The position numbers and the translations under genes are program-made. From the NCBI RefSeq assembly GCF_003346775.1, contig NZ_CP031219.1, forward strand, positions 1,116,001 to 1,180,000: a DNA stretch of 64,000 bases, in the 5' to 3' direction. The DNA comes from Malaciobacter mytili LMG 24559. Its GTDB lineage: Bacteria; Campylobacterota; Campylobacteria; Campylobacterales; Arcobacteraceae. Of the stretch, positions 43,131-50,853 are shown in pieces. The notes beneath the pieces are model-generated. The model saw nothing but the letters and a program-made list of their open reading frames with translations, had not been told where the DNA came from and did not search any database. Each line of letters begins with the position of its first letter. The stretch's first letter is position 1.

Positions 43131-44389
43131 TTTAATATAATAGAAGGATCTAGCTTTTTAAGCTGGATTTCTCTATATTTAACCACATCATTTAAATCTT
43201 CAATTCTTTTTCTTTTTAATTCTAGCATCTCTTCTTTTCTTTCTATATCTAGTTTCCTTTCAAGAAGTTCTTTTTCTAAAACATGTGTTTTTTCAAGTAA
43301 AGCTTCTTTTTCTTTTTTTACTTTTGCTAGCATAATTCTATAGTCTTCAAACTGTTTATTTTTAGCTTTTAAAATATGTTCTTGTTTTTCATCAAAAGTT
43401 AATTTTTCAGTTTCTAAATGTTTTAATTGATTAAGCCTTGTTTGATTTTTCTTTTTTTCATTTTCAATTTCTTCTTTTAGTAAAACTATAATATTTTCAT
43501 ATTTTGATATTTTAAGTCTTAATTCTTCAACTTCTTTTTTATAAATTAAAATCTTTTGATTTTGTTCTTGAATATTTTTAAGTACTTTTTTCTTAAATTC
43601 CCTTTTTTCTAAATTCTCTTTTGTTGATACAAATCCAATATTAATAAAAAGTTTTTTATTGTTCTCTTCTATTTCAAAAATAGTGCTATTTACATAAAAA
43701 GGGTTATTATCACTACTTAAGTATTTTAAATCACCTTCCCAAATCTTATTTTTATTTATTATTTCAAATAGTGAATCTATAACTTCTTTTGAAATATCTG
43801 TATGAATTAACTCTCTAAAACTTGTATTTAAAATTTCATCTTCATTTTTATCAAATGATTCTAAAAATGAACTATTTATAAAAGTAATATTTCCTTCTTC
43901 ATCAAATTTTAAAACAACTGCAACATTATCTAAAGCTTTTAAATATTGTTCTAATTCTTGGTTTTTTAATAAAAGCATTCTTTCATAATATTTTTTTTGA
44001 CAAACTTCTTGAGATTTTAAAACAACATCTTCCATATCAATAGGTTTTAAAATATAGTGATTTGCTTTTAATTCAATCGCTTTTAAAAGATTTTCAGATT
44101 CAGATCTTGCTGTTGTGAAAATAAATGGAACTTCCTTATCTAGTTCTCTTATTTGTGCTAACATCTCAATACCACTCATTTTAGGCATATTTATATCACT
44201 TAAAACAAGATCAACAGGTGTTTTTGCAAGATGAAGTTTTTGAAATTGAATATAACCTTCAAGTCCATTTGGAGCTAAATAGACTTTTTTAAATAATCTA
44301 TTTAAGGTTTTAGCTAGTTTCTCTCTAGCTACATCTTCATCTTCCACATATAAAATAGTAAGTTTTTTTAGAAATTCTACATTAATCAT
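43127..44389 (-). CDS. Response regulator with PAS domain and long coiled coil
   Basis: The 420-residue protein has a receiver (residues 8-130; Asp in LVLSDINMP near 62, LKP near 114), a PAS domain (about 148-265; VVLKFDEEGNITFINSSFLE) and a long charged coiled coil from about 270 to 400. There is no DNA-binding, GGDEF or EAL output. It may work as a phosphorylation-controlled scaffold. It opposes the hybrid kinase gene tail to tail. Confidence 0.83.
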   Translation of the reverse strand: MINVEFLKKLTILYVEDEDVAREKLAKTLNRLFKKVYLAPNGLEGYIQFQKLHLAKTPVDLVLSDINMPKMSGIEMLAQIRELDKEVPFIFTTARSESENLLKAIELKANHYILKPIDMEDVVLKSQEVCQKKYYERMLLLKNQELEQYLKALDNVAVVLKFDEEGNITFINSSFLESFDKNEDEILNTSFRELIHTDISKEVIDSLFEIINKNKIWEGDLKYLSSDNNPFYVNSTIFEIEENNKKLFINIGFVSTKENLEKREFKKKVLKNIQEQNQKILIYKKEVEELRLKISKYENIIVLLKEEIENEKKKNQTRLNQLKHLETEKLTFDEKQEHILKAKNKQFEDYRIMLAKVKKEKEALLEKTHVLEKELLERKLDIERKEEMLELKRKRIEDLNDVVKYREIQLKKLDPSIILN

Positions 44390-44430
44390 AGTGGTCTCTT
44401 TATAGTTTAATATTAAATTTTATCATATAT

Positions 44431-45060
44431 TTACAAAAGTTCTTTTAAATTTTCGAACTTATCTATAAAATGTTTTGCTTTATTAAAGTTATGACTTTTA
44501 GTAAACTCATTTTTTACTATAATACAATCTATATTTGCACTATATGCTGAGTCTAAACCTCTTTGACTATCTTCCACAACAATAGCTTCATTTGCAGTTG
44601 CATTAAATTTTTCTAAGGCTTTTAAATATGGCTCTGGATGTGGCTTTGCTCTTTCATAATCTTCAACACATAAAATAAAATCCATATATTTTGTAATACC
44701 TCTATTTTTATGAATTAACTCAAAATTAACTCTTGTTGATGTTGTAACTATTGCCATTTTATATTTTTTACTTAGTTCTTCTAATGTCTCATTTATTCCA
44801 GCAATTGTAATATCTTTAGTTTGTAAATAGTGTTGATATAATTCATCTCTTTTTTCTTTAAGATTTTCAACTTCTTTTAAAGAATATCCTTGATTAAAAG
44901 CTAATTCCCAAGCTGTACCACCTCTAATCATAATCTTTTGATACTCTTCAAAAGCTAAATGAATATCTAAAGTTTTTAAAATATCGTAATTTGCTTGATA
45001 ATACCAAGCCTCTGTTTCAACTAAAACACCATCATTATCAAATAAAATATATTTTTTCAA
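44431..45060 (-). CDS. HAD-superfamily hydrolase (beta-phosphoglucomutase-like)
   Basis: The 209-residue protein has HAD motif I FDNDGVLVETE near residues 6-16, motif II VTTSTR near 104-109, a KPHPEPY segment near 136-142 (motif III region) and motif IV VVEDSQRGLDSA near 157-168. The cap domain is of the subfamily IA type. Likely a sugar phosphate or nucleotide phosphatase or mutase; the specific substrate is open. It lies within a run of signalling genes, four bases upstream of a CheY-like gene. Confidence 0.82.
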   Translation of the reverse strand: MKKYILFDNDGVLVETEAWYYQANYDILKTLDIHLAFEEYQKIMIRGGTAWELAFNQGYSLKEVENLKEKRDELYQHYLQTKDITIAGINETLEELSKKYKMAIVTTSTRVNFELIHKNRGITKYMDFILCVEDYERAKPHPEPYLKALEKFNATANEAIVVEDSQRGLDSAYSANIDCIIVKNEFTKSHNFNKAKHFIDKFENLKELL

Positions 45061-45064
45061 TTTA

Positions 45065-45442
45065 CTAATCCACTATTGTATTTATAAGTTTTATAATATC
45101 CATAGGTTTTACTAAATAACCTTTAATATTTAAGCTATTTGCTCTTTTTAAGTAAGGAGTTTCAGAGTGTGCTGAAAGTATTATAAACTCAATATTTTTA
45201 TAGTTTTTTTGTATCTCTTCTATTAATTGTAAGCCATTCATATTAGGCATATTTATATCTGTTATTACAAAGTTTATATCTTTATTTTCTTCTAAAATTT
45301 TTAAAGCTTCTTCTCCATCAGCTGCTATAAAAAAATTTACTTGTAAATTATTTAAGATATTAGATAAGGCATTTTGTATTGAAACTTCATCATCAACAAA
45401 AAGTAGTTTTAGCTCTTTTAGTTTATTAATTTTATCTTGCAC
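45065..45442 (-). CDS. Single-domain CheY-like response regulator
   Basis: The 125-residue protein is a receiver only: LLFVDDE near residues 13-19, phospho-acceptor Asp in FVITDINMPN near 61, Ser in ILSAHSE near 91 and Lys in LVKP near 112. With no output domain it must act by protein contact or as a phosphate sink. It is cotranscribed with the large EAL protein upstream (11-base gap), so it probably works in the same pathway. Confidence 0.87.
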   Translation of the reverse strand: MQDKINKLKELKLLFVDDEVSIQNALSNILNNLQVNFFIAADGEEALKILEENKDINFVITDINMPNMNGLQLIEEIQKNYKNIEFIILSAHSETPYLKRANSLNIKGYLVKPMDIIKLINTIVD

Positions 45443-45453
45443 TGTTTTTCCTT

Positions 45454-47772
45454 TTATAACTTTTGTGGTTTATGGAAATAGTATCCTTGAGAGTAATCTA
45501 TTCCTAACTCTTTTACTTTATTAAATATCTCTTCATTCTCAACAAATTCAGCAACTGTTTTAATCTTTTGTTTCTTTGCAAAAAGAATAATAGCTTCAAC
45601 AACATGCCTACTAAACTCATCATTAACAATATTTTTAATTAAGGAACCATCTATTTTTAGAAAATCAGGTTGAAAATCTAATAATCTTTCAAAATTAGAA
45701 TATCCAGAACCAAAATCATCAATTGCTATTTTTACATTTCCCATTAATTTTGCTAAAGATATAAAATCTTTTATAATATTAAAATCTTTTATATTTTCAT
45801 CTTCTAATAATTCAAAAGTAATTCTTCCTTTAAATTCTTCTTTCATAACTGATTCTAAAAGTAAATTTCTTATTTCAATATTTTCTATATCTGTTCCAGA
45901 AAGATTTATGCTTATATCTTTATTTGTTAATTTTAAAGCTTTAAAAGAGTTCTCAATTATCTTTTTTGTGATTTTTGTATAATAACCTGTTTTTTTAGAT
46001 AATTCTAAAAAATGATAAGGAGTTAAAGGTTCTTCATTTTTGTTTTTTAATCTAACTAAAGATTCATATTTTACTATTTCTTGTGTATTATTATCAATAA
46101 TACCTTGAAAGTGTGATTCAAAGCAGCTATTATCATTGGCAAGGGCATCTTTTATCATTTGAAGAATTTTTAGTTTTTTTCTAGCTTCAATTTGAGCTCT
46201 TCTATAAAAATCTTTTGCATATACTACTTGTGTTTTGGTCTCTATTGCATATTTTATTCCTAAACTTACATCATCATAAATATAAGATTTTTCATTTGAA
46301 TAACTTAAGCAAATTTCCATATCATAAATATTATCTCTAAATAAAACACCTTTTTCTTTAAAGTTTTTTATAACTTCTCCTAAACAAATATCGATATACT
46401 TTGATTCTAAGTATTGATTTTTAAGTAAAGCAAATAAACCATTGCTTAAATTGTATACTTTTTTTAATCCACTATATTCAGGAAAATATTCAAGTAGTTT
46501 TTTTGCAAGTTCTTCTTCAAATTGATGCATAATTGTTTCAGAATAAAAATCTTGAAAAAGTTTATAATTTACAATCTCTAAAAAGATTAAAATAGGATTT
46601 TCTATATATTTTAAATCATCTAAAAGTTGTCTTTTGGGATTCATAATATCAGTTATATCATGTCTTATTCCAATTATCTCTTTTATCTCTCCATTTATAT
46701 CCAAAATAGGAGAAATAGTTGCATCAACATAATAAACATTTCCATCTTTTTTTCTATTTTTTATAATATTTTTATATGTTTTTTTCTCTTTTATATGTTC
46801 CCACATCTCTTTAAAAATTAAAGAAGACATATCTGGGTGTCTTACTATGTTATGAGGTTTTCCTAAAAGTTCTTCTTTTGTATATCCTGAAATATTTACA
46901 AAATTATCATTTACATAAGTGATAATTCCTTTTGGGTTGGCTTTACTTATAATATCGCTTTCATTTAAAAGTCTTTTATATTCACTTAACTCTTTTGCCT
47001 GATTTGCTATTTCTTGTATTTGTTTAGAGTGTTTTATATGTAAGTTGGCTTTTAATAATATTTCTTCATTTAAAAAAGGTTTTCTTATAAAATCAATTGC
47101 TCCATGTTTTAAAACCTTGGCATAGCTTTCTCTATCTTTACTTCCTGATAGAACTAAAATTGGAATATCTTTTGTATTTATATCTTTTTTTAAAATATTT
47201 ATAAATTCTATTCCATCAATATTGGGCATCTCTAAATCTGAAAAAATTAAATCTACTTGCTGTTTTTTTAATATCTCTAAAGCCTCTTGTACATCTGCTG
47301 CTAAAAGAATATTATAGTTTTTAACGCTTAAAACAAGTTTCATTGTTTTTCTTACAAAAGAGGAGTCATCTACTACTAAAATAGAACTTTTATTATTTGT
47401 TAAAATATCACTTATAATAGTATCTATTTCTTCTACTAAGTCTTTTAAGGGTGCTTGTTTTGACAGATAATCAACAACCCCATGTTCAAATAAAAAGTTT
47501 CTTTTTTGAATATCCTGTTCACCACTTAATACAATTATTTTTGAGTTTTTATTGTTTTCAAGTAATGAAAGTTCTTTTATTAATTCTTCTCCTTCTTTAT
47601 CTGGAAGAATTAAATCTAAAATAATAAAATTAAAAGCTTGGTTTTTTAATATCTTTTGTGAGTCTGCAAAAGTATATGCTGGAGTTATTTTATAATTTTT
47701 TTGTTCAAGTAAAACACTTAGTGCTTTACTATATGATTTAGAATCTTCTATAAGAAGTATATTTATTGGCAA
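45454..47772 (-). CDS. Receiver-receiver-PAS-GGDEF(degenerate)-EAL protein
   Basis: The 772-residue protein has two receivers (about 3-120 with LDLILPDKEG; about 128-250 with FSDLEMPNIDG), a PAS domain with its C-terminal cap (about 265-375), a GGDEF-like region without the signature (NGLFALL in its place), and an EAL domain (about 525-770). EAL residues appear intact: YESLVR, SINLSG, FELLED, IDDFGSGYSNF, KIDG, AEFVENE. It should hydrolyse c-di-GMP under control of two phosphorylation inputs and a PAS ligand. It is the only enzymatic output in the local signalling cluster. Confidence 0.86.
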   Translation of the reverse strand: MPINILLIEDSKSYSKALSVLLEQKNYKITPAYTFADSQKILKNQAFNFIILDLILPDKEGEELIKELSLLENNKNSKIIVLSGEQDIQKRNFLFEHGVVDYLSKQAPLKDLVEEIDTIISDILTNNKSSILVVDDSSFVRKTMKLVLSVKNYNILLAADVQEALEILKKQQVDLIFSDLEMPNIDGIEFINILKKDINTKDIPILVLSGSKDRESYAKVLKHGAIDFIRKPFLNEEILLKANLHIKHSKQIQEIANQAKELSEYKRLLNESDIISKANPKGIITYVNDNFVNISGYTKEELLGKPHNIVRHPDMSSLIFKEMWEHIKEKKTYKNIIKNRKKDGNVYYVDATISPILDINGEIKEIIGIRHDITDIMNPKRQLLDDLKYIENPILIFLEIVNYKLFQDFYSETIMHQFEEELAKKLLEYFPEYSGLKKVYNLSNGLFALLKNQYLESKYIDICLGEVIKNFKEKGVLFRDNIYDMEICLSYSNEKSYIYDDVSLGIKYAIETKTQVVYAKDFYRRAQIEARKKLKILQMIKDALANDNSCFESHFQGIIDNNTQEIVKYESLVRLKNKNEEPLTPYHFLELSKKTGYYTKITKKIIENSFKALKLTNKDISINLSGTDIENIEIRNLLLESVMKEEFKGRITFELLEDENIKDFNIIKDFISLAKLMGNVKIAIDDFGSGYSNFERLLDFQPDFLKIDGSLIKNIVNDEFSRHVVEAIILFAKKQKIKTVAEFVENEEIFNKVKELGIDYSQGYYFHKPQKL

Positions 47773-47828
47773 TTTATAAACCTTTAGAAAATATAATAAT
47801 TATTTATTATACATAAATAAGGTTAAAT

Positions 47829-48236
47829 TTAATCATGTTTGAATTTTTCAAACTCTTCATCATAAAAACAACCCAATTGACAATGGGTAACTTTAATATC
47901 AGAATTTTTTATTGTAGAACCTACTTTTTTAAGTGTTGCACCTTTTGCTTGTGCTTCTTTCCAAGCAATTTCACACTCAACTTTTTTATTTTCAGTGGTA
48001 TTTTTAGTTAGTGAATTATAAATTTTATCATCCATTTCTGAAAATGTAAGTTTTCCAAAAACTCCTAATTCACAATTTGTTATAGTTATATCTAAACTTT
48101 TTGCAATTTCTGCCATATCTTTAGGTTTCATACCTATTAGTCTTGCAACTTTAAAGGCCTTTAGACAAGATAGTTTACCTTCTTCATCTAAATTTGTCAT
48201 TAATAAATCTGTTTGTATATTATCTAGTTTTTTCAT
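47829..48236 (-). CDS. Unknown protein built of two cysteine-bearing repeats
   Basis: The 135-residue protein contains two copies of about 40 residues. Copy one (about 22-60) reads LSCLKAFKVARLIG, then DITITNCELGVFG. Copy two (about 85-124) reads VECEIAWKEAQAKG, then DIKVTHCQLGCF. Each has a helical part starting with Cys and ends T-x-C-x-LG-x-F, so four cysteines could form a metal or redox site. I recognise no named family. A strand-opposite neighbour region (48237-48548) contains several hairpins. Confidence 0.68.
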   Translation of the reverse strand: MKKLDNIQTDLLMTNLDEEGKLSCLKAFKVARLIGMKPKDMAEIAKSLDITITNCELGVFGKLTFSEMDDKIYNSLTKNTTENKKVECEIAWKEAQAKGATLKKVGSTIKNSDIKVTHCQLGCFYDEEFEKFKHD

Positions 48237-48548
48237 TTTTACCTCTATTAAGATTTAAAAAATCTTAATTAAAAAACTTATATGAATAAGTATTCAATCT
48301 ATTATATATTATAATAAATATATAACGAACTTAATATAGTGTTTTTGTATATAAAATATAAAATATGTTAATTTTCTTAACAGTAAGAAAAGAGAATATA
48401 GTTTTAAGTTATAAAAGAGGAGCCAGTTTCCTCTTTTATATTCTATCATTTATCAAGGAGAGAATATACTGTGATTGAAAGTATATTGCTTGATTAAAAT
48501 TCTAACTATTTAATATTAACAAAATTGTAACAAAAGATTAACAAAGTA
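48237..48548. other. Gene-free region with three consecutive stem-loops
   Basis: No reading frame with a ribosome binding site is seen in these 312 bases. They hold a hairpin at 48372-48391 (8-base arms TTTTCTTA / TAAGAAAA), the strong hairpin at 48411-48439, and an inverted repeat at 48463-48487 (AATATACT / AGTATATT). A TATAAT lies at 48310-48315 on the + strand. A small RNA is possible; no known family is recognised. Confidence 0.4.
48411..48439. terminator. Strong hairpin, likely terminator
   Basis: ATAAAAGAGGA pairs perfectly with TCCTCTTTTAT around a 7-base loop. It could end the LOG-family transcript on the minus strand or a small + strand transcript. Confidence 0.6.
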
Positions 48549-49115
48549 TTAATTATCTTCCCATTTAGATTTAGGAGGAGTATAGTTTATTATTCTTTGA
48601 AAAATTTCCTCTATATCATCTGAAAAGATTATCATATCATAATGTCTTTTTGTTAAAAAGCCTTCTTCAACACAATTTTTTAAAAATTGCATTAAACTAT
48701 TATAATATCCATTTACATTATAAAAAGCACAAGGTTTTTTATGCATTCCTATTTGAGTATTTGACATAATCTCAAATATCTCCTCAAAAGTTCCATATCC
48801 TCCAGGAAGAGCAATAAAAGCATCACTTAATTTTTCCATCATAGCTTTTCTTTCTCTCATAGTTTCAACTTTATATAATGTTTTTAAGTTTTTATTGGCA
48901 ATTTCTTTATCTTCTAAATCATAAGTAATTACCCCTGTTACTTCAACTCCAAGTTTTAAGGCTTCATTTGAAACTATTCCCATAATTCCAGCTATGCTTC
49001 CTCCATAAACCATATTAAATTTATATTTTGCAAAAGTTTTAGCCACTTCTAAAGCTTTTATTTTATATATTTGTTTATCACCAAATTTTGAACCACAATA
49101 AATAGCTATATTCAC
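48549..49115 (-). CDS. LOG-family protein (TIGR00730; cytokinin riboside monophosphate phosphoribohydrolase type)
   Basis: Starting at GTG 49115, where AAGG lies seven bases upstream, the product has 188 residues; a TTG at 49145 would add ten without a ribosome binding site. It has the Rossmann start IAIYCGSKFGD, VYGGSIAGIMG near residues 33-43 and the signature PGGYGTFEE near 99-107. Family members cleave nucleoside monophosphates to base and ribose phosphate. No signal peptide. Confidence 0.83.
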   Translation of the reverse strand: MNIAIYCGSKFGDKQIYKIKALEVAKTFAKYKFNMVYGGSIAGIMGIVSNEALKLGVEVTGVITYDLEDKEIANKNLKTLYKVETMRERKAMMEKLSDAFIALPGGYGTFEEIFEIMSNTQIGMHKKPCAFYNVNGYYNSLMQFLKNCVEEGFLTKRHYDMIIFSDDIEEIFQRIINYTPPKSKWEDN

Positions 49116-49169
49116 TTTGTACCTTTTTATAAATTGTAAAAGCAATATAATAATTAATTTAAATTAGAG

Positions 49170-50777
49170 TTACTTTAAAGGAAGGGTTATTTTAAATAAG
49201 GCACCATAGTATTGTTCATTTTCAAAGAAAAAGTTAGTATTTTTTACTTCTATTTTTCCATACATATGTTTTGATATTATCTCTTGTGACATATATAATC
49301 CAATTCCTGTTCCTTGAGATTTATGCTTTGTTGTAAAATAAGGTTCAAAAACTTTTTCAATTATATGTTGAGGAATACCATTTGCATTATCTTTTATTTC
49401 TATTATGCAATCATTATTTTTTTTATAGACATTTATAAAAATAAGTTTATTTTTAATATCGTTTAAAATCAATGCATCTTCTGCATTATTTAAAATATTT
49501 ATTAAAACTTGTAATAACTCATTTTCAAATCCAAAAATAGGTAAATCTTCAATATCTTTTATAAAATTTATCTCTTTATTTTTAAACTTTGCACTTGTTA
49601 GATTTAATACCTTTTCTATGGTTTTTTTTATGAAAAAATCTTTTTTGCTTCTATTTTTTAAAAAAAAGCTTCTAAAATCATCTATTGTTTTAGTTAAATA
49701 TTTAGTTGAATTCAAAATATTATCTAAGGCTTCATCAACTAAATCTTCATTTAAAACTCCAACTTCTCTTTGAATTTTAACAGCTGAGGCACAAGTAGAA
49801 ATAAGGGAAAGAGGTTGTCTCCATTGGTGGGCAATATTTTCTAGCATTTCTCCTAAGCTAGCCATTTTGGATTGATGAATTAAAAGCAAATTTTTCTCTT
49901 TAAACTCTTTTTCATCTATATCTTTTTGCATAGCAATACTGCATAAATGTGAAAAAGAATCAATAAGTCGTAATTCATAAGAAGAGGGGCGTTTAGATTC
50001 TTTATAATAAAAAGTAAAAGTTCCTAAGATTTCATCAATACTTGAAAATATTGGTTGAGAACAACAGGCTTTTATTCCTACTTCATTGGTTATGTATTTA
50101 TATGCTTGCCAGTATGGATGAGTATTGATATTTTTGATAATCACTCTTTTTTTTAAAAAAGCAGCAGTTCCGGAAGCTGCCACTCCAGCTGCAATTTTAA
50201 TACCTTTAATATTTTTTATATATGAGTTTGGTAAGGAAGGTGCAATTGCTTTTTCAATTCTTTTTTTATCTTTATTTAAAAATAAAATTGAGCACATTAC
50301 ATTTGGACATTTTTCTTCTACAAAATTTATTATAGTATTTAAAATCTCTTCTAAAGGTTCTTTTTTTATTATCATCTCAAAGATAGTTTGATTTTCTTGA
50401 TATAAAATTTCATATTGTTTTCTTATTGTAATATCTCTTGATATTCCTAAAATTCCTATGGGATTATTTTTTTTATCATAAATAATTGTTTTTATTGTTT
50501 CTAAATAAATTGTTTCTTCTTTATTATAAATTCTTTCATCATATGTTTTAGTGATTTTATTTTTTAAGAGTTCAGTATCTGATTGAATAAAATTCATTGC
50601 TGTTTTTTTATTAAAAATTTCAAAATCATTTTTACCAACAATTTCATTCATATTTTTATTAAAATATTCTAAATAGGCTTTATTACAATTTTGATAAATT
50701 CCATCTAAGTCTTTTAAAAAAATTAAGTCATCAATGAGATTTATAATATCTTCTGGTTTTATATCTTTTTGTTTCAT
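49170..50777 (-). CDS. PAS-GAF histidine kinase, soluble
   Basis: The 535-residue protein has a PAS domain (about 8-125), a GAF domain (about 140-290; IAAGVAASGTAAF, KACCSQPIFSS), an H-box NIAHQWRQPLSLIS near 315-328 and HATPase motifs NILNNAEDAL and QGTGIGLYMSQEI. HQWRQPL kinases are abundant in Campylobacterota. No cognate regulator is adjacent on its strand. GAF cysteines (KACCS) might take part in sensing. Confidence 0.86.
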   Translation of the reverse strand: MKQKDIKPEDIINLIDDLIFLKDLDGIYQNCNKAYLEYFNKNMNEIVGKNDFEIFNKKTAMNFIQSDTELLKNKITKTYDERIYNKEETIYLETIKTIIYDKKNNPIGILGISRDITIRKQYEILYQENQTIFEMIIKKEPLEEILNTIINFVEEKCPNVMCSILFLNKDKKRIEKAIAPSLPNSYIKNIKGIKIAAGVAASGTAAFLKKRVIIKNINTHPYWQAYKYITNEVGIKACCSQPIFSSIDEILGTFTFYYKESKRPSSYELRLIDSFSHLCSIAMQKDIDEKEFKEKNLLLIHQSKMASLGEMLENIAHQWRQPLSLISTCASAVKIQREVGVLNEDLVDEALDNILNSTKYLTKTIDDFRSFFLKNRSKKDFFIKKTIEKVLNLTSAKFKNKEINFIKDIEDLPIFGFENELLQVLINILNNAEDALILNDIKNKLIFINVYKKNNDCIIEIKDNANGIPQHIIEKVFEPYFTTKHKSQGTGIGLYMSQEIISKHMYGKIEVKNTNFFFENEQYYGALFKITLPLK

Positions 50778-50853
50778 ACTTAAATTTTAATAAAATAAAT
50801 ATTAAAATTACTTAAAAGTAAAAAAAAATATTATTTTCAAAATAGAATTTTTT

